Assembly: GCF_031180975.1 (NCBI RefSeq)
Contig: NZ_JAPSLI010000001.1
Coordinates: forward strand, 399,197-463,196
Origin: Microbacterium sp.
GTDB taxonomy: Bacteria > Actinomycetota > Actinomycetes > Actinomycetales > Microbacteriaceae
Direction: 5' to 3'
DNA: 64,000 nucleotides
In this document: positions 8,120-16,823 of the stretch, piece after piece
Position numbering within the stretch: the stretch's first letter is position 1
Layout: every line of letters begins with the position of its first letter
Notes under the pieces: model-generated
Told to the model about the DNA's origin: nothing
The model's database searches: none
The model's input: the letters and a program-made list of their open reading frames with translations, nothing else
Translations under genes and position numbers: made by a program

Positions 8120-9733
8120 TCACAGCGCGATCTCGCGGATCGTGAGGTCCTGGAACGTCGCCGACCCCTCGTGCACGTACAGACGGATGCCGTCATCCCC
8201 CGACAACGGGAAGACTCGATGCGAATGCACCGTGCGCCCGTCGTCGAGGAACAGCTCCACACTGGTGCGATCGACGAGCAGCCGCACCTTCAGCCGGCCG
8301 GCGGCCGGATCGATGGGCGTCTGGGATTCCCCGCCCGTCGGATTGATGGTCGGACGGCGGTTCACATATGCGTATGAGCCGCGGAGGAAGGCGCCTGCTG
8401 CGACGTGTCGTCCCCCGCCCGGCGCCCGGCACACCTCCAGCCCGATGTTAGCCGGAGCCGCTGCCGGGTCCCACACCAGCTCGGCGGTCAGGTCGTACGC
8501 GCCGGAGCGGATGTCGAGATCGCGCGTCCCCTGCACCGTGACGTCGCCCAGTCGGTGCGTTCGCGTCGCGTACTCCGTGAGCGCGGCCGGCGGCGCCGAG
8601 TGCAGCCGGTAGCCCTCGTCCGCTGCGACGAGGGTCAGCTCGCGCACGATCATGTCGTCGCCGTTGTAACCGTCGGTGGCGAGCGTGGGCGTGTTGTGGG
8701 GATAGTCCCAGAAGTTGGCCCAGCCGATAGCCCGCCGCAGCGAGGGGTTCTCCGACCCGGAGGCGTCGTGATCCGGGTAGGTCACAGCACCGTAGAAGTC
8801 GAAGCCCCAGTCGAGCCACCGCGGCTCGTCGCGGTCGGGCAGGAACGTCGTTCCGTTGAACCGGCCGGTCCAGTACGCGTACGTCGCGGGGAGGCCGCGC
8901 CCCTTGCCGTTCGCGCTGACACCGAGCACCCACTGAGACGTGCCGTCGTCCGCCGTCATCCGGAAGACGTCCGGGCACTCCAGCAGGCCGATATCGGTGC
9001 GCACGAACTCGCCGGTGCGGGTCCAGGACTTCAGATCGGCCGAAGCATAGAAGCCGATCCGGTCGCCCTCGGCATTCGCCATCGACCATCGCTCCCGGTC
9101 GGCATCCCACATCACCTTCGGGTCCCGGAAGTCGTGCACGCCGGGGTTCGGCAGAGCTGGAGCGAGATCACCGGCGGCGAAGCTGCGTCCGCCGTCCGTC
9201 GAGTACCAGAGGTATTGCGCCTGGCGCCCCTGCGGCGCCTGCGTCACCAGGGCGATGATGGCGCCCTTCCCGTAACCGGCTGTGTCATGCTCATCCACGA
9301 CGAGGCTCCCCGACCAGCAATCACCGTTGCTGTTGGAGAACTTCGGGATGGCCACGCCGCGGTCGCGGAACTTCACGTGGTCCGTCGTCGTCGCGAGCCG
9401 CCATGCCGTGCCGGCCCCGCCGTCGACGTAATCAGCGTTGTACAGGTAGTAGTACAGGTACTCGCCGTCGACGAAGATCGGGCGTTGCGGGTCGTTCTTC
9501 CAGTTGTCCGGCACACTGAAGTGGTACGCGGGACGACTGCGCTCACGCGCGGCCGCACTGCCGGTGCCGACGCCGTTCGCGGTGGAGATTCCGTTGGCCG
9601 AAGAGGCTCCTCCCGCTGGATCGGCTGCCGAAGCCGGGACCGCGGGCGAGCAGATCGTTCCGACGGCTGCGACCCCAACGCCCGCCAGCAGGTTCCTGCG
9701 AGTCATACCGTGTGCCTGTTCCTTCTCTGTCAT
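8120..9733 (-). CDS. Tat-exported GH32 fructan hydrolase (levanase/inulinase-like)
   Basis: 537 residues. The N-terminus carries a twin-arginine signal (MTRRNLLAGVGVAAVGTICS, signal end near ASAA) and a Ser/Gly/Ala linker. Then come the GH32 motifs: WKNDPQRP (nucleophile Asp), FRDPKVMW, ECPDVFRM (acid/base Glu), and a C-terminal beta-sandwich (LLVDRTSVELFLDDG). Being exported and folded before transport, it should cut fructan outside the membrane and feed the adjacent ABC importer. The start at 9733 has a strong AGGAGGG site and overlaps the upstream ATPase stop by four bases. Whether it is endo- or exo-acting, or prefers levan or inulin, cannot be read from the sequence. Confidence 0.85.
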   Translation of the reverse strand: MTEKEQAHGMTRRNLLAGVGVAAVGTICSPAVPASAADPAGGASSANGISTANGVGTGSAAARERSRPAYHFSVPDNWKNDPQRPIFVDGEYLYYYLYNADYVDGGAGTAWRLATTTDHVKFRDRGVAIPKFSNSNGDCWSGSLVVDEHDTAGYGKGAIIALVTQAPQGRQAQYLWYSTDGGRSFAAGDLAPALPNPGVHDFRDPKVMWDADRERWSMANAEGDRIGFYASADLKSWTRTGEFVRTDIGLLECPDVFRMTADDGTSQWVLGVSANGKGRGLPATYAYWTGRFNGTTFLPDRDEPRWLDWGFDFYGAVTYPDHDASGSENPSLRRAIGWANFWDYPHNTPTLATDGYNGDDMIVRELTLVAADEGYRLHSAPPAALTEYATRTHRLGDVTVQGTRDLDIRSGAYDLTAELVWDPAAAPANIGLEVCRAPGGGRHVAAGAFLRGSYAYVNRRPTINPTGGESQTPIDPAAGRLKVRLLVDRTSVELFLDDGRTVHSHRVFPLSGDDGIRLYVHEGSATFQDLTIREIAL

Positions 9734-10668
9734 GACACCCTCCTGTCCTTCGGCGCCCACACCCAGTGGCCGGCGCCCTCGTCCACGTACACACGGGCGG
9801 AGTCCGACTCCGCCCAGTCCCAGATCTCCGTGCGCTGGCGCGCTCGTTCTCCGGCGTCGTACCCGCCACGGCGATCGGGATCCGGCACGGCCCCGACCAG
9901 CATTCGCGTGTACGGGTGGCGCGGCTCCGCCAGCAGCGCCATGGACTCCCCGCCCTCTACGAGGGTGCCCTGGTGCATCACGACGATCCGATCGGCCAAG
10001 TAGCGCGCGGAAGCCAGATCATGCGTGACATACAGGATGGCGATCCCCCGTTCGTCCCGCAGCCGGGCGAGCAGGTTCAGCACGCCGATCCGCACCGAGA
10101 CGTCGAGCATCGACGTCGGCTCATCCGCGATGATGATCTCGGGCTCGACCGCGAGCACTCGCGCGATGGCGATGCGCTGGCGCTGCCCGCCGGACAACTC
10201 GTGCGGGAAGGAACCGAGCACGTCGGGGGGCAGGCCGACCGATGTCACGAGCTCTTCCAACCGGGTACGGATGTCCCCGCGCACCTTTCCGTGCAGCAAC
10301 AGGGGTCGCGCCAGCACGTGCTCGACCCGCTGGGTCGGGTTGAGGGATCCGAACGGATCCTGGAACACCATCTGGACCGTCCGGCGATACGCCTTCGAAG
10401 CCCGCCGGGGCTGCGTGCGCAGCACGTCCTCCCCGAGCACCTCGAGCACTCCGCTGTCCGGCCGCTCCAGGCGCGCGATGCAGCGCGCCAGCGTGGACTT
10501 GCCCGAGCCCGACTCGCCCACGAGTGCGACGATCTCGGCACGGCCGACCTCGAGGTCCACCGCTCTCAGCGCGTGGACTCGCCGTCGCGAGCGCCAGTCG
10601 CCCTGAACGAAGGTCTTGTCGACCCCGGCGACCCTGATGGCGGGGACGCGATCTGCCTCGGCCATCAT
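9730..10668 (-). CDS. Opp/Dpp-type ABC transporter ATP-binding protein (DppF-like)
   Basis: 312 residues. Walker A GESGSGKST near residue 52, Q-loop VFQDPFGSLNP, signature LSGGQRQRIAIARVL, Walker B IIADEPTSMLD and H-loop YVTHD are all intact. The oligopeptide-type C-terminal extension (RHPYTRMLVGAVPDPDRRG) is present, though the final 40 residues differ from typical DppF. It is the second of two ATPases of the importer, ATGA-coupled to the genes on both sides. Context (GH32, LacI, kinase) suggests the complex imports fructo-oligosaccharides rather than peptides. Confidence 0.88.
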   Translation of the reverse strand: MMAEADRVPAIRVAGVDKTFVQGDWRSRRRVHALRAVDLEVGRAEIVALVGESGSGKSTLARCIARLERPDSGVLEVLGEDVLRTQPRRASKAYRRTVQMVFQDPFGSLNPTQRVEHVLARPLLLHGKVRGDIRTRLEELVTSVGLPPDVLGSFPHELSGGQRQRIAIARVLAVEPEIIIADEPTSMLDVSVRIGVLNLLARLRDERGIAILYVTHDLASARYLADRIVVMHQGTLVEGGESMALLAEPRHPYTRMLVGAVPDPDRRGGYDAGERARQRTEIWDWAESDSARVYVDEGAGHWVWAPKDRRVS

Positions 10669-11573
10669 GCTTCCTCCTTCGTGAGGACGACGTCGCCTGC
10701 GGCGACGAAGTGTCCCGGGGCGACCTCAGTGAGATCGCCGATATCGGTGAACCGGGTGCCTTCGGCGAGGCCTGTCAGCCTCACGCGCGGACCGGTCATG
10801 GCGGGGAAGGCACCGAGCAGCGCCTGCGTGTACGGATGCCGCGCGTCGTGGTGTATCACGTTCGCGGGCGCGAGCTCGACGATGCGACCGGCGTACATGA
10901 CACCGATGCGGTCGGACAGCTCGAGCATCAGGGACAGGTCGTGGGTGATGAACAGCACCGAGAACCCGAACTCCGCTTGCAGCTCCTTGATCTGCGCCAG
11001 GATCTCCTGCTGCACGACCACGTCCAGCGCCGTCGTGGGCTCATCGAGGATGAGCAGCTTGGGCCGGAGCGCGCACGCCATCGCGATCACCACGCGTTGG
11101 CGCTGTCCACCGGACAGCTGATGCGGGTAGGCCTTCATGCGCGCCGGGTCGATGCGCACCAGTTCGAGCAGTCGGCGCGCTTCGGCGAGCGCCTTGCGCT
11201 GCGGCATCCGCTCGTGGGTGGTGAAGACGTCGGCGAGCTGATCGCCGATCCGCATGACCGGATTCAACGAGTTCATCGCCGACTGGAACACCATGGCGGC
11301 CTCTCGCCAGCGCCAGTCACGGAGGGCGTCGACTTCCATGCGCAACACGTCGCGCCCGTCGAAACGGATGGCTCCGCCGCTGATGCGCGCGGGCTCCTTC
11401 AACAGTCGCATCACTGCGTTCGCGACGGTCGACTTTCCGCAGCCGGACTCGCCCGCCAGGCCGAGGATCTCGCCTGGGGCAATGGCGAAGCTGACGCGAT
11501 CGGCTCCACGCACGGCGCGCTCGTCGCTGACGTAGTCGACCACGAGGTCCTCGACCTCGAGCAGCGCGCTCAT
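10665..11573 (-). CDS. Opp/Dpp-type ABC transporter ATP-binding protein (DppD-like)
   Basis: 302 residues starting MSALLEVEDLVVDYVSDERA. It has Walker A GESGCGKST, a VFQSAMNSLNPVMRI Q-loop, LSGGQRQRVVIAMAL-type signature, LILDEPTTALD Walker B and FITHD. The C-terminal Opp-family extension has HPYTQALLGAFP. The chosen ATG overlaps the permease stop as ATGA and has GGAGAA upstream; the open frame continues further but with shadow composition. It is the partner ATPase of the 9730-10668 product. Confidence 0.88.
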   Translation of the reverse strand: MSALLEVEDLVVDYVSDERAVRGADRVSFAIAPGEILGLAGESGCGKSTVANAVMRLLKEPARISGGAIRFDGRDVLRMEVDALRDWRWREAAMVFQSAMNSLNPVMRIGDQLADVFTTHERMPQRKALAEARRLLELVRIDPARMKAYPHQLSGGQRQRVVIAMACALRPKLLILDEPTTALDVVVQQEILAQIKELQAEFGFSVLFITHDLSLMLELSDRIGVMYAGRIVELAPANVIHHDARHPYTQALLGAFPAMTGPRVRLTGLAEGTRFTDIGDLTEVAPGHFVAAGDVVLTKEEA

Positions 11574-12562
11574 CGGACATTCTCCTTTCGCCCTGCGGTG
11601 GAATCGCCGGTGATCTCGATGGGCGTGATCTCGACGGGGGTGGGCTCGGCAGCGGTCGTCGTGCGGCGGGGTTTGCGCAGACGAGGGTTGGTGATCTCGT
11701 CCACGGCGTAGTTGCACAGCGCGAGGGCGAAGGCGATGAGAGCGATCGCGAGACCGGAGGGGAAGAAGATCCACCACTGGCCGAGCATCAACGCGCCATC
11801 GCTGGTCGCCCAGAACAGGTTCGTACCCCAGGAGATCGTGTTGGAGTCGCCGAGGCCGAGGAACTCGAGTCCGGCTTGGGCGCCGATCGCGCCGATGATG
11901 CTGCCGAGCAGTGTCATCATCACGATCGACGCCATGTTCGGCAGGATGTCCCTCAGCATGATGCGCAGCGCCGGTTCACCGGTGACGATGGACGCCGCCA
12001 CGTAGTCCTTGCCCCGGATGGACATCGCCTGCGCTCGGAGCACCCGTGCGCCTCCGGCCCATCCTGTGATCGCGAGCACGACGATGACCGTCCCCAGGCC
12101 CGGTGGCAGGAATGCCGCGAGGATGACCAGAAGCGGCAGCCCGGGGATGAGCAGGAACACGTTGGTGAGCATGCTCAGAACGTCGTCGGCGACACGGCCG
12201 AAGTAGGCGCTGGCCAGTCCCACTAGGATCGCGATCACGGTCGCCAGGATGCCGGCGACGAAGCCCACCAGAAGCGATGAGCGCGAGCCCCACAAGGTCA
12301 ACGCCAGCACGTCCTGCCCCTTGGAGGTCGTGCCGAGCAGGTGCTCGAGGCTCGGCGGGGTCGCACCACCGGATCCGATCCGGGACACGTCGCCCGGGAA
12401 CAGTACCGGTGCGAGCAGCGCGAGGGCGATGAACGCGACGATGATCGTGAGTCCGGCGACGGCCTTGCCGTTGCTTCCGAGCGCTCGGATGAGTCGCAGG
12501 AAGGACCTGCCCCGCGCGGACGGACGGTCGGTGGCCAGCGCCTGGGTCTGGGAGATTGCCAT
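11570..12562 (-). CDS. Opp/Dpp-type ABC transporter permease (DppC-like)
   Basis: 330 residues with an N-terminal transmembrane helix, a periplasmic segment and five more helices. The ATPase-docking loop includes RAQAMSIRGKDYVAASIVTG. The C-terminal 30 residues are a Thr/Pro/Glu-rich tail. An AAAGGAG ribosome-binding site precedes the ATG. It lies 11 bp from the partner permease and overlaps the following ATPase by four bases. Confidence 0.87.
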   Translation of the reverse strand: MAISQTQALATDRPSARGRSFLRLIRALGSNGKAVAGLTIIVAFIALALLAPVLFPGDVSRIGSGGATPPSLEHLLGTTSKGQDVLALTLWGSRSSLLVGFVAGILATVIAILVGLASAYFGRVADDVLSMLTNVFLLIPGLPLLVILAAFLPPGLGTVIVVLAITGWAGGARVLRAQAMSIRGKDYVAASIVTGEPALRIMLRDILPNMASIVMMTLLGSIIGAIGAQAGLEFLGLGDSNTISWGTNLFWATSDGALMLGQWWIFFPSGLAIALIAFALALCNYAVDEITNPRLRKPRRTTTAAEPTPVEITPIEITGDSTAGRKENVR

Positions 12563-12573
12563 TTCCGCTCCTT

Positions 12574-13551
12574 TCAGGCCACCCGCACGCGCGGGTCCAG
12601 GCGGACGTAGATGATGTCGATCAGGAAGTTCGCGATGAGCACCGCCGCCGTGATGGTGAGGAACATTCCCTGCATGAGGGGATAGTCGAGTCCTTGCACG
12701 GCTGCCATGAGCTGGTATCCGACGCCCGGGTAGGCGAAGACGACTTCGGTCAGCAGCGCTCCGCCGACGATGAAGCCGATGCTCATGCCGATGTTCGTGA
12801 CGGCGGGGAGCATCGCGTTGCGCGCGGCGTACCGCAGCATGATGCGGGACGGGCGGAGACCCTTGGCCTCGGCCATGAGGATGTAGTCCTCACTGTTGGT
12901 CGAGATCATGGTGTTGCGCATCGCGAGCATCCATCCGCCGACGGAGACGAGGACGATGGACAGCGCGGGCAGTACGAGGTGAGCGGCGACGTCGGCGATG
13001 AATGCGGGATTCCAGCCCGGGGTGAGGCCGACGGAGAAGGCGTGACGCAGCGGCGCCCAGCCGAGGGTGACTCCGAAGAGCCAGAGCAGCCCCATCGCGA
13101 GCCAGAAGTAGGGGAACGATCCGATGAAGACGAGGAACGGTGGCAGGAACGAGTCCAGAACGCTTCCCCGCCGCCAGGCTGCCAGGATGCCGAGCAGGTT
13201 GCCGATGACCACGGCGAAGACGAGTGAGGTCGCGCCCAGGAGCAGCGTCCAACCGAGCTGTGTGCCGATGACCTCGGCGACCGGAGTGGGGAACCGCGAG
13301 ATCGAGATGCCGAAGTCGCCGGTCAGGATGCGGCCGAGATACTCGGGGTACTGCTCCCACCACGGACGCGCGTCGACGCCGAGCAGACGGCGCAGCGACT
13401 CGACCTGGTCCGGGTCCAGTCTCCCCTGCGAGCGGGACAGCATTCGCGACACAGGATCGCCCGGCATGAGGCGCGGGAGCAGGAAGTTGAGCGTGATCGA
13501 CAGCCAGAAGGCCACGACGTAGAAGCCGAGACGGCGCAGGATGAATCGCAT
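12574..13551 (-). CDS. Opp/Dpp-type ABC transporter permease (DppB-like)
   Basis: 325 residues, six transmembrane helices, typical N-terminus MRFILRRLGFYVVAF and conserved FLLPRLMPGDPV. The docking loop reads ILMAEAKGLRPSRIMLRY and the C-terminus IIYVRLDPRVRV, both hallmarks of the DppB half. It follows the binding-protein gene after an 80-bp gap containing a strong stem-loop. Confidence 0.87.
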   Translation of the reverse strand: MRFILRRLGFYVVAFWLSITLNFLLPRLMPGDPVSRMLSRSQGRLDPDQVESLRRLLGVDARPWWEQYPEYLGRILTGDFGISISRFPTPVAEVIGTQLGWTLLLGATSLVFAVVIGNLLGILAAWRRGSVLDSFLPPFLVFIGSFPYFWLAMGLLWLFGVTLGWAPLRHAFSVGLTPGWNPAFIADVAAHLVLPALSIVLVSVGGWMLAMRNTMISTNSEDYILMAEAKGLRPSRIMLRYAARNAMLPAVTNIGMSIGFIVGGALLTEVVFAYPGVGYQLMAAVQGLDYPLMQGMFLTITAAVLIANFLIDIIYVRLDPRVRVA

Positions 13552-13578
13552 GGCGAGCCTTTCGCGTCAGGAGGTGGG

Positions 13579-13611
13579 CCCGGGGATCGGACGGCGGGTC
13601 CGACCCCCGGG
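13579..13611 (-). terminator. Intercistronic stem-loop between binding protein and permease
   Basis: Arms at 13579-13592 and 13598-13611 (CCCGGGGATCGGAC against GTCCGACCCCCGGG) enclose a five-base loop. There is no U-tract, and the operon clearly continues, so partial termination or 3'-end protection of the binding-protein mRNA is more likely than a full terminator. Such a structure would let the binding protein be made in excess over the membrane parts. Confidence 0.6.
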
Positions 13612-13631
13612 AAGGACGATCGCAAGAGCGA

Positions 13632-15299
13632 TCAGTCCTTGACGGGCTCGAGCGTGGTGAGGACGAGCACAGTGGTGGGAGAGCGGGTCGCGAGCGTGGC
13701 GTACGGGTTCTCCTCGGTGGGCCAGCCGGTGAACCGCACGTCGGTGTAGGCGCCCCACTCCGGGCCGGGGAAGAGCGGGATGACGGGGGCGACCTCGGCG
13801 AAGACGGCCTGCAACTGGTTCACGATGTCGTGCTGTTCCGCCTCGTCCGAGGTGGCGGCGAAGCGTGCGAGCAGTTCGTCGGCACGCGGATCGCTGAATC
13901 GGTGATAGTTCGAGAAGGTCTGCTCCCCGACCGGCTTCACGGTCGAAGATCCCATCACCGCGCGGTAGTACTGGAACGGCGTCGGCGCGTTGTCGCTCCA
14001 CACGATGCCGCTCTCGAACTCTCCGGTCTCGTAACCGGCCACGACGGCGGCCCAGTCGGGCGCGTCCACCGTCGCTGTCACGCCGATGTCCTCGAGGTTC
14101 TGCGAGATGATGTTCGCAACCGACAGCCAGTCGGTGGATGTCGAACCCACCGAGATGTCGAAGGCGAACGGCTGGCCGTCAGGCGTCATGCGCATGCCGT
14201 CGGGTCCCTCGACGTAACCGGCGGCGTCGAGCAGCTCGGCGGCACCCTCGACGTCGCGCTTCGTCCAAGTGCACTTCTCGGCCATACTGCTGTCGCGCCA
14301 CTCGTCGTAGTTCCCGGACAGACCGGTGCAGTCAGCGGGAACGGTGTAGCCGGACATGCCGACGTCGACGACCTGCTCGCGGTCGATGGCCATGCTCAGC
14401 GCCTTGCGCACGTCGGGGTCGGAGAACATCGGCAGCGTGGTGTTGAGCTGCAGGTGGATCTCCGAACCGGTCGGCGGGAACCAGTAGGTGCGGTGCTCCG
14501 GGTCCTTGGCGATGAACGTCTTCTCGATGTCCGGGATGTACTGCGGCGCCCAATCGACGTCGCCGTTGATCGCGGCGAGATTCGCTCCGTCGTTTCCGGC
14601 GAAGGCCAGCATCCGGATACCGGGGATCTTCGCCTCGCCCCAGTAGTGCGGGTTCTGGAGCAGATCGAACGACTGTGCCTGGAAGTTGGACACCTCGGTG
14701 AACGGGCCGGTGCCGACCGGCTCCTTGTTCTCGAACTTCGCGGCGTCCTTCTGCTTCGCCCAGACATGATCCGGGACGATCACCTGCTGGCCGATCTCGT
14801 AGAGCGCCGGCGAGAAGGCCTCCGCGAAGGTGAACACCACGGTGCGCTCGTCGGTCGCCTGGACGTCGGCGAGATAAGCGAAACTACCCTCGAACAGTTG
14901 CCGCTGCAGCGCGAAGGTGGTCACCACGTCCTGCGCCCGCAACGGTTCGCCGTCCGACCACTTCACGTCATCGCGCAAGGTGAACGTGAGGCTCAGCCCG
15001 TCGTCCGCGGCCACCCACTCCTCCGCCAACCAGGGCACGGTGGAGCCGTCCGCAGGGTTGTAGATCAGCATCGACTCGTACACGGCCTGCTGGGTCATGG
15101 GCGCCGCGTTCGGTGAGAACGGGTTGAAGTTCTGGGTGAACGTCCCCATGTCCTCACGCGGGATGGTGAGCAGTGCGCCGGCTTCGCCGCCGCCGCTGGA
15201 GCCGCTGGAGGTGCAGCCGCTCAGCAACAGTGCTGCGGAGACGGCGGCGGCCCCCAGCGCGAGGGTCGCCCGCAGGCGACGCGATCGTACGGATAGCAT
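13632..15299 (-). CDS. ABC transporter substrate-binding lipoprotein (SBP family 5)
   Basis: 555 residues. A lipoprotein signal ends at LLLSGC, so the mature protein starts with Cys30 anchored outside the membrane. The body is the large cluster-C (family 5) fold used by peptide, nickel and some oligosaccharide importers, with text such as TFTLRDDVKWSDGEPL and ALSMAIDREQVVDVG. Its neighbours suggest a fructo-oligosaccharide ligand. AAGGAAGGA lies upstream of the ATG. It follows lacI by 46 bp with no obvious promoter between, so both should share the lacI promoter. Confidence 0.87.
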   Translation of the reverse strand: MLSVRSRRLRATLALGAAAVSAALLLSGCTSSGSSGGGEAGALLTIPREDMGTFTQNFNPFSPNAAPMTQQAVYESMLIYNPADGSTVPWLAEEWVAADDGLSLTFTLRDDVKWSDGEPLRAQDVVTTFALQRQLFEGSFAYLADVQATDERTVVFTFAEAFSPALYEIGQQVIVPDHVWAKQKDAAKFENKEPVGTGPFTEVSNFQAQSFDLLQNPHYWGEAKIPGIRMLAFAGNDGANLAAINGDVDWAPQYIPDIEKTFIAKDPEHRTYWFPPTGSEIHLQLNTTLPMFSDPDVRKALSMAIDREQVVDVGMSGYTVPADCTGLSGNYDEWRDSSMAEKCTWTKRDVEGAAELLDAAGYVEGPDGMRMTPDGQPFAFDISVGSTSTDWLSVANIISQNLEDIGVTATVDAPDWAAVVAGYETGEFESGIVWSDNAPTPFQYYRAVMGSSTVKPVGEQTFSNYHRFSDPRADELLARFAATSDEAEQHDIVNQLQAVFAEVAPVIPLFPGPEWGAYTDVRFTGWPTEENPYATLATRSPTTVLVLTTLEPVKD

Positions 15300-15345
15300 G
15301 GGATGGTCCTTCCTTGGACATATCGGTGCGGGGAGGGAAAGCTCA

Positions 15346-16377
15346 TCAGCGGAGTAGTGATCCGACTGATGAACGCAAGCGCAGCGGGCAGTCGATCTCG
15401 ACCTTCGCGTTGTCGATCGCGCTGCCCGCTGTGAGCGAGGTGAGCATGCTCACCCCGCGGGCGCCCATTTCCTCGAAAGGAAGGGCGACAGTCGTGAGGC
15501 CCGGGCGCAGGGATTCCGCGAGGAACTGCTGATCGTCGAATCCCACGATCGAGAGGTCCTCCGGGATCCGGATGTCGCGTTCCTTCGCGGCATCGTAGAC
15601 GCCCATGGCCATGCGGTCGTTGCCGCAGAAGATCGCGGTCGGCGCGTCGTCGCGCTCAAGCAGTTCGACACCGCCGCGGTAGCCGCTTTCGGTCGAGCCG
15701 TCACCTGCGACGATCAACTCCTCGTCGAGGGTGATACCCGCCTCCGCGAGTGTGCGGCGGAATCCGTCCAACCGGCCCACCTGTGCAGGGATGCCCGGCT
15801 CCAGAGTGACGTGGCCGATGCGCTGGTGACCGGCCTCGATGAGGACCTGCGCAGCAGTGCGTCCGCCGCTGACCTCGTCGGGCACGATGCTCGGCAGAAT
15901 GCCCTTTGCGTCGAAGCAGTTCACGAGGACACACGGCACGTCGTATGCGTTCGGCGGCACGACGACCGGGCGGTGCCAGGTCGCGGCGATGATCACACCC
16001 TCGACGCGCTGCTCGAGCAGCTTCTCGATCGCCGCGGACTCCATCTGCCACTCATCATCGCTCGGAGCGATGAGCAGGAATCTCTCCTCGGCCCACGCCT
16101 GCTGCTGCGCCCCACGGATCACCTGAACCGCCAGGGGGGAGGTCACGATCTCGGTGACCAACCCATACCAACCGCTCCGCTGCCGCGCGAGACCCCGGGC
16201 GGCGGCGTTGGGGCGATAGCCGCGGTCGGCGGCGATCCGCCGCACCCGAGCACGCGTCGCCTCCGGGATCGCGACGTCCTCGCGGTCGTTCAGCACGAAC
16301 GACACCGTCGCACGGCTGACACCCGCCTCTTTGGCGATATCCGCCATCGTGACGGCCCGCGGGCGCGCAGTGGGCAT
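15346..16377 (-). CDS. LacI family transcriptional regulator
   Basis: 343 residues. The N-terminal helix-turn-helix is VTMADIAKEAGVSRATVSFVLND with the hinge RPNAAARGLARQ, followed by a periplasmic-binding-protein-like sensor domain (GFDDQQFLAESLRPGLTTV). It is first in the operon containing the importer, two GH32 enzymes and the kinase, so it should repress the cluster and itself until a sugar inducer binds. AAGGAG precedes the ATG. The promoter with an overlapping ACGCGCGT palindrome at 16419-16447 is the likely control point. Confidence 0.9.
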   Translation of the reverse strand: MPTARPRAVTMADIAKEAGVSRATVSFVLNDREDVAIPEATRARVRRIAADRGYRPNAAARGLARQRSGWYGLVTEIVTSPLAVQVIRGAQQQAWAEERFLLIAPSDDEWQMESAAIEKLLEQRVEGVIIAATWHRPVVVPPNAYDVPCVLVNCFDAKGILPSIVPDEVSGGRTAAQVLIEAGHQRIGHVTLEPGIPAQVGRLDGFRRTLAEAGITLDEELIVAGDGSTESGYRGGVELLERDDAPTAIFCGNDRMAMGVYDAAKERDIRIPEDLSIVGFDDQQFLAESLRPGLTTVALPFEEMGARGVSMLTSLTAGSAIDNAKVEIDCPLRLRSSVGSLLR

Positions 16378-16418
16378 TTCGGACTCCTTCGTCGCGCCGA
16401 CTTTCCGACGCTGCGATC

Positions 16419-16447
16419 AACTTACCCGAGTTACTAACGCGCGTCAA
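16419..16447 (-). promoter_or_regulatory. Promoter of the lacI-fructan operon with overlapping palindrome
   Basis: On the minus strand a -35 TTGACG (16442-16447) and -10 TAAGTT (16419-16424) are separated by exactly 17 bp. The palindrome ACGCGCGT (16437-16444) overlaps the -35 and is a candidate LacI operator. No second good promoter was seen inside the operon, so transcription probably runs from here to 5578. Confidence 0.65.
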
Positions 16448-16500
16448 CAAGTTTTCTCAACATTCTCGGGACGGCACGACGCGGCCGCTGCGCTCCCCGG

Positions 16501-16580
16501 CCCGGCGCGTGTCCCTTCGCGCGGACTTGTGCGCTTCCCTCGGATGCCGTCCGCGCGAAGCGCACATCTCCGAGCAAAGG
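16501..16580 (+). repeat. Direct repeat flanking the sugar-utilisation island, copy B
   Basis: About 80 bases starting CCCGGCGCGTGTCCCTTCGC, the partner of 5444-5540. It lacks the 13-base insertion of copy A. It lies between the lacI promoter and tRNA-Tyr. The rest of the gap 16378-16823 holds only the promoter, this repeat and the tRNA with its stem-loop. Confidence 0.8.
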
Positions 16581-16620
16581 TCTCGCTGAGCAAAGTCGAG
16601 CACCACCCGGATACGACTGA

Positions 16621-16643
16621 AGGCCCCCGCTTCGCGGAGGCCT
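16621..16643 (-). terminator. Stem-loop terminator of tRNA-Tyr
   Basis: Arms 16621-16630 and 16634-16643 pair over ten positions with one mismatch and a TTC loop, just past the 3' end of the tRNA. No strong U-run follows, as is usual in high-GC Actinobacteria. Confidence 0.6.
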
Positions 16644-16655
16644 CCAGACATTCGG

Positions 16656-16736
16656 TGGCAAGTGAGGGATTCGAACCCCCGAAGCTTACGCGGCTGATTT
16701 ACAGTCAGCTCCCTTTGGCCGCTCGGGCAACTTGCC
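16656..16736 (-). tRNA. tRNA-Tyr (anticodon GTA)
   Basis: Reading the minus strand: the acceptor stem starts GGCAAGT at 16736 and closes with ACTTGCC plus discriminator A at 16656. The anticodon arm is GCTGA-CTGTAAA-TCAGC, giving GTA at positions 34-36. A long variable arm follows (class II, as expected for bacterial tRNA-Tyr), then the T-arm around GGTTCGAAT. CCA is not encoded. It lies between island repeat B and the second PfkB gene. Confidence 0.95.
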
Positions 16737-16823
16737 AGTGCACACCCGTCCGGCTTGTTCAGCCAACCGGGGGCGCGAAGATCCATCATACCCGCCCAGA
16801 GCGGTGGGTATGAAATCGGGGAG

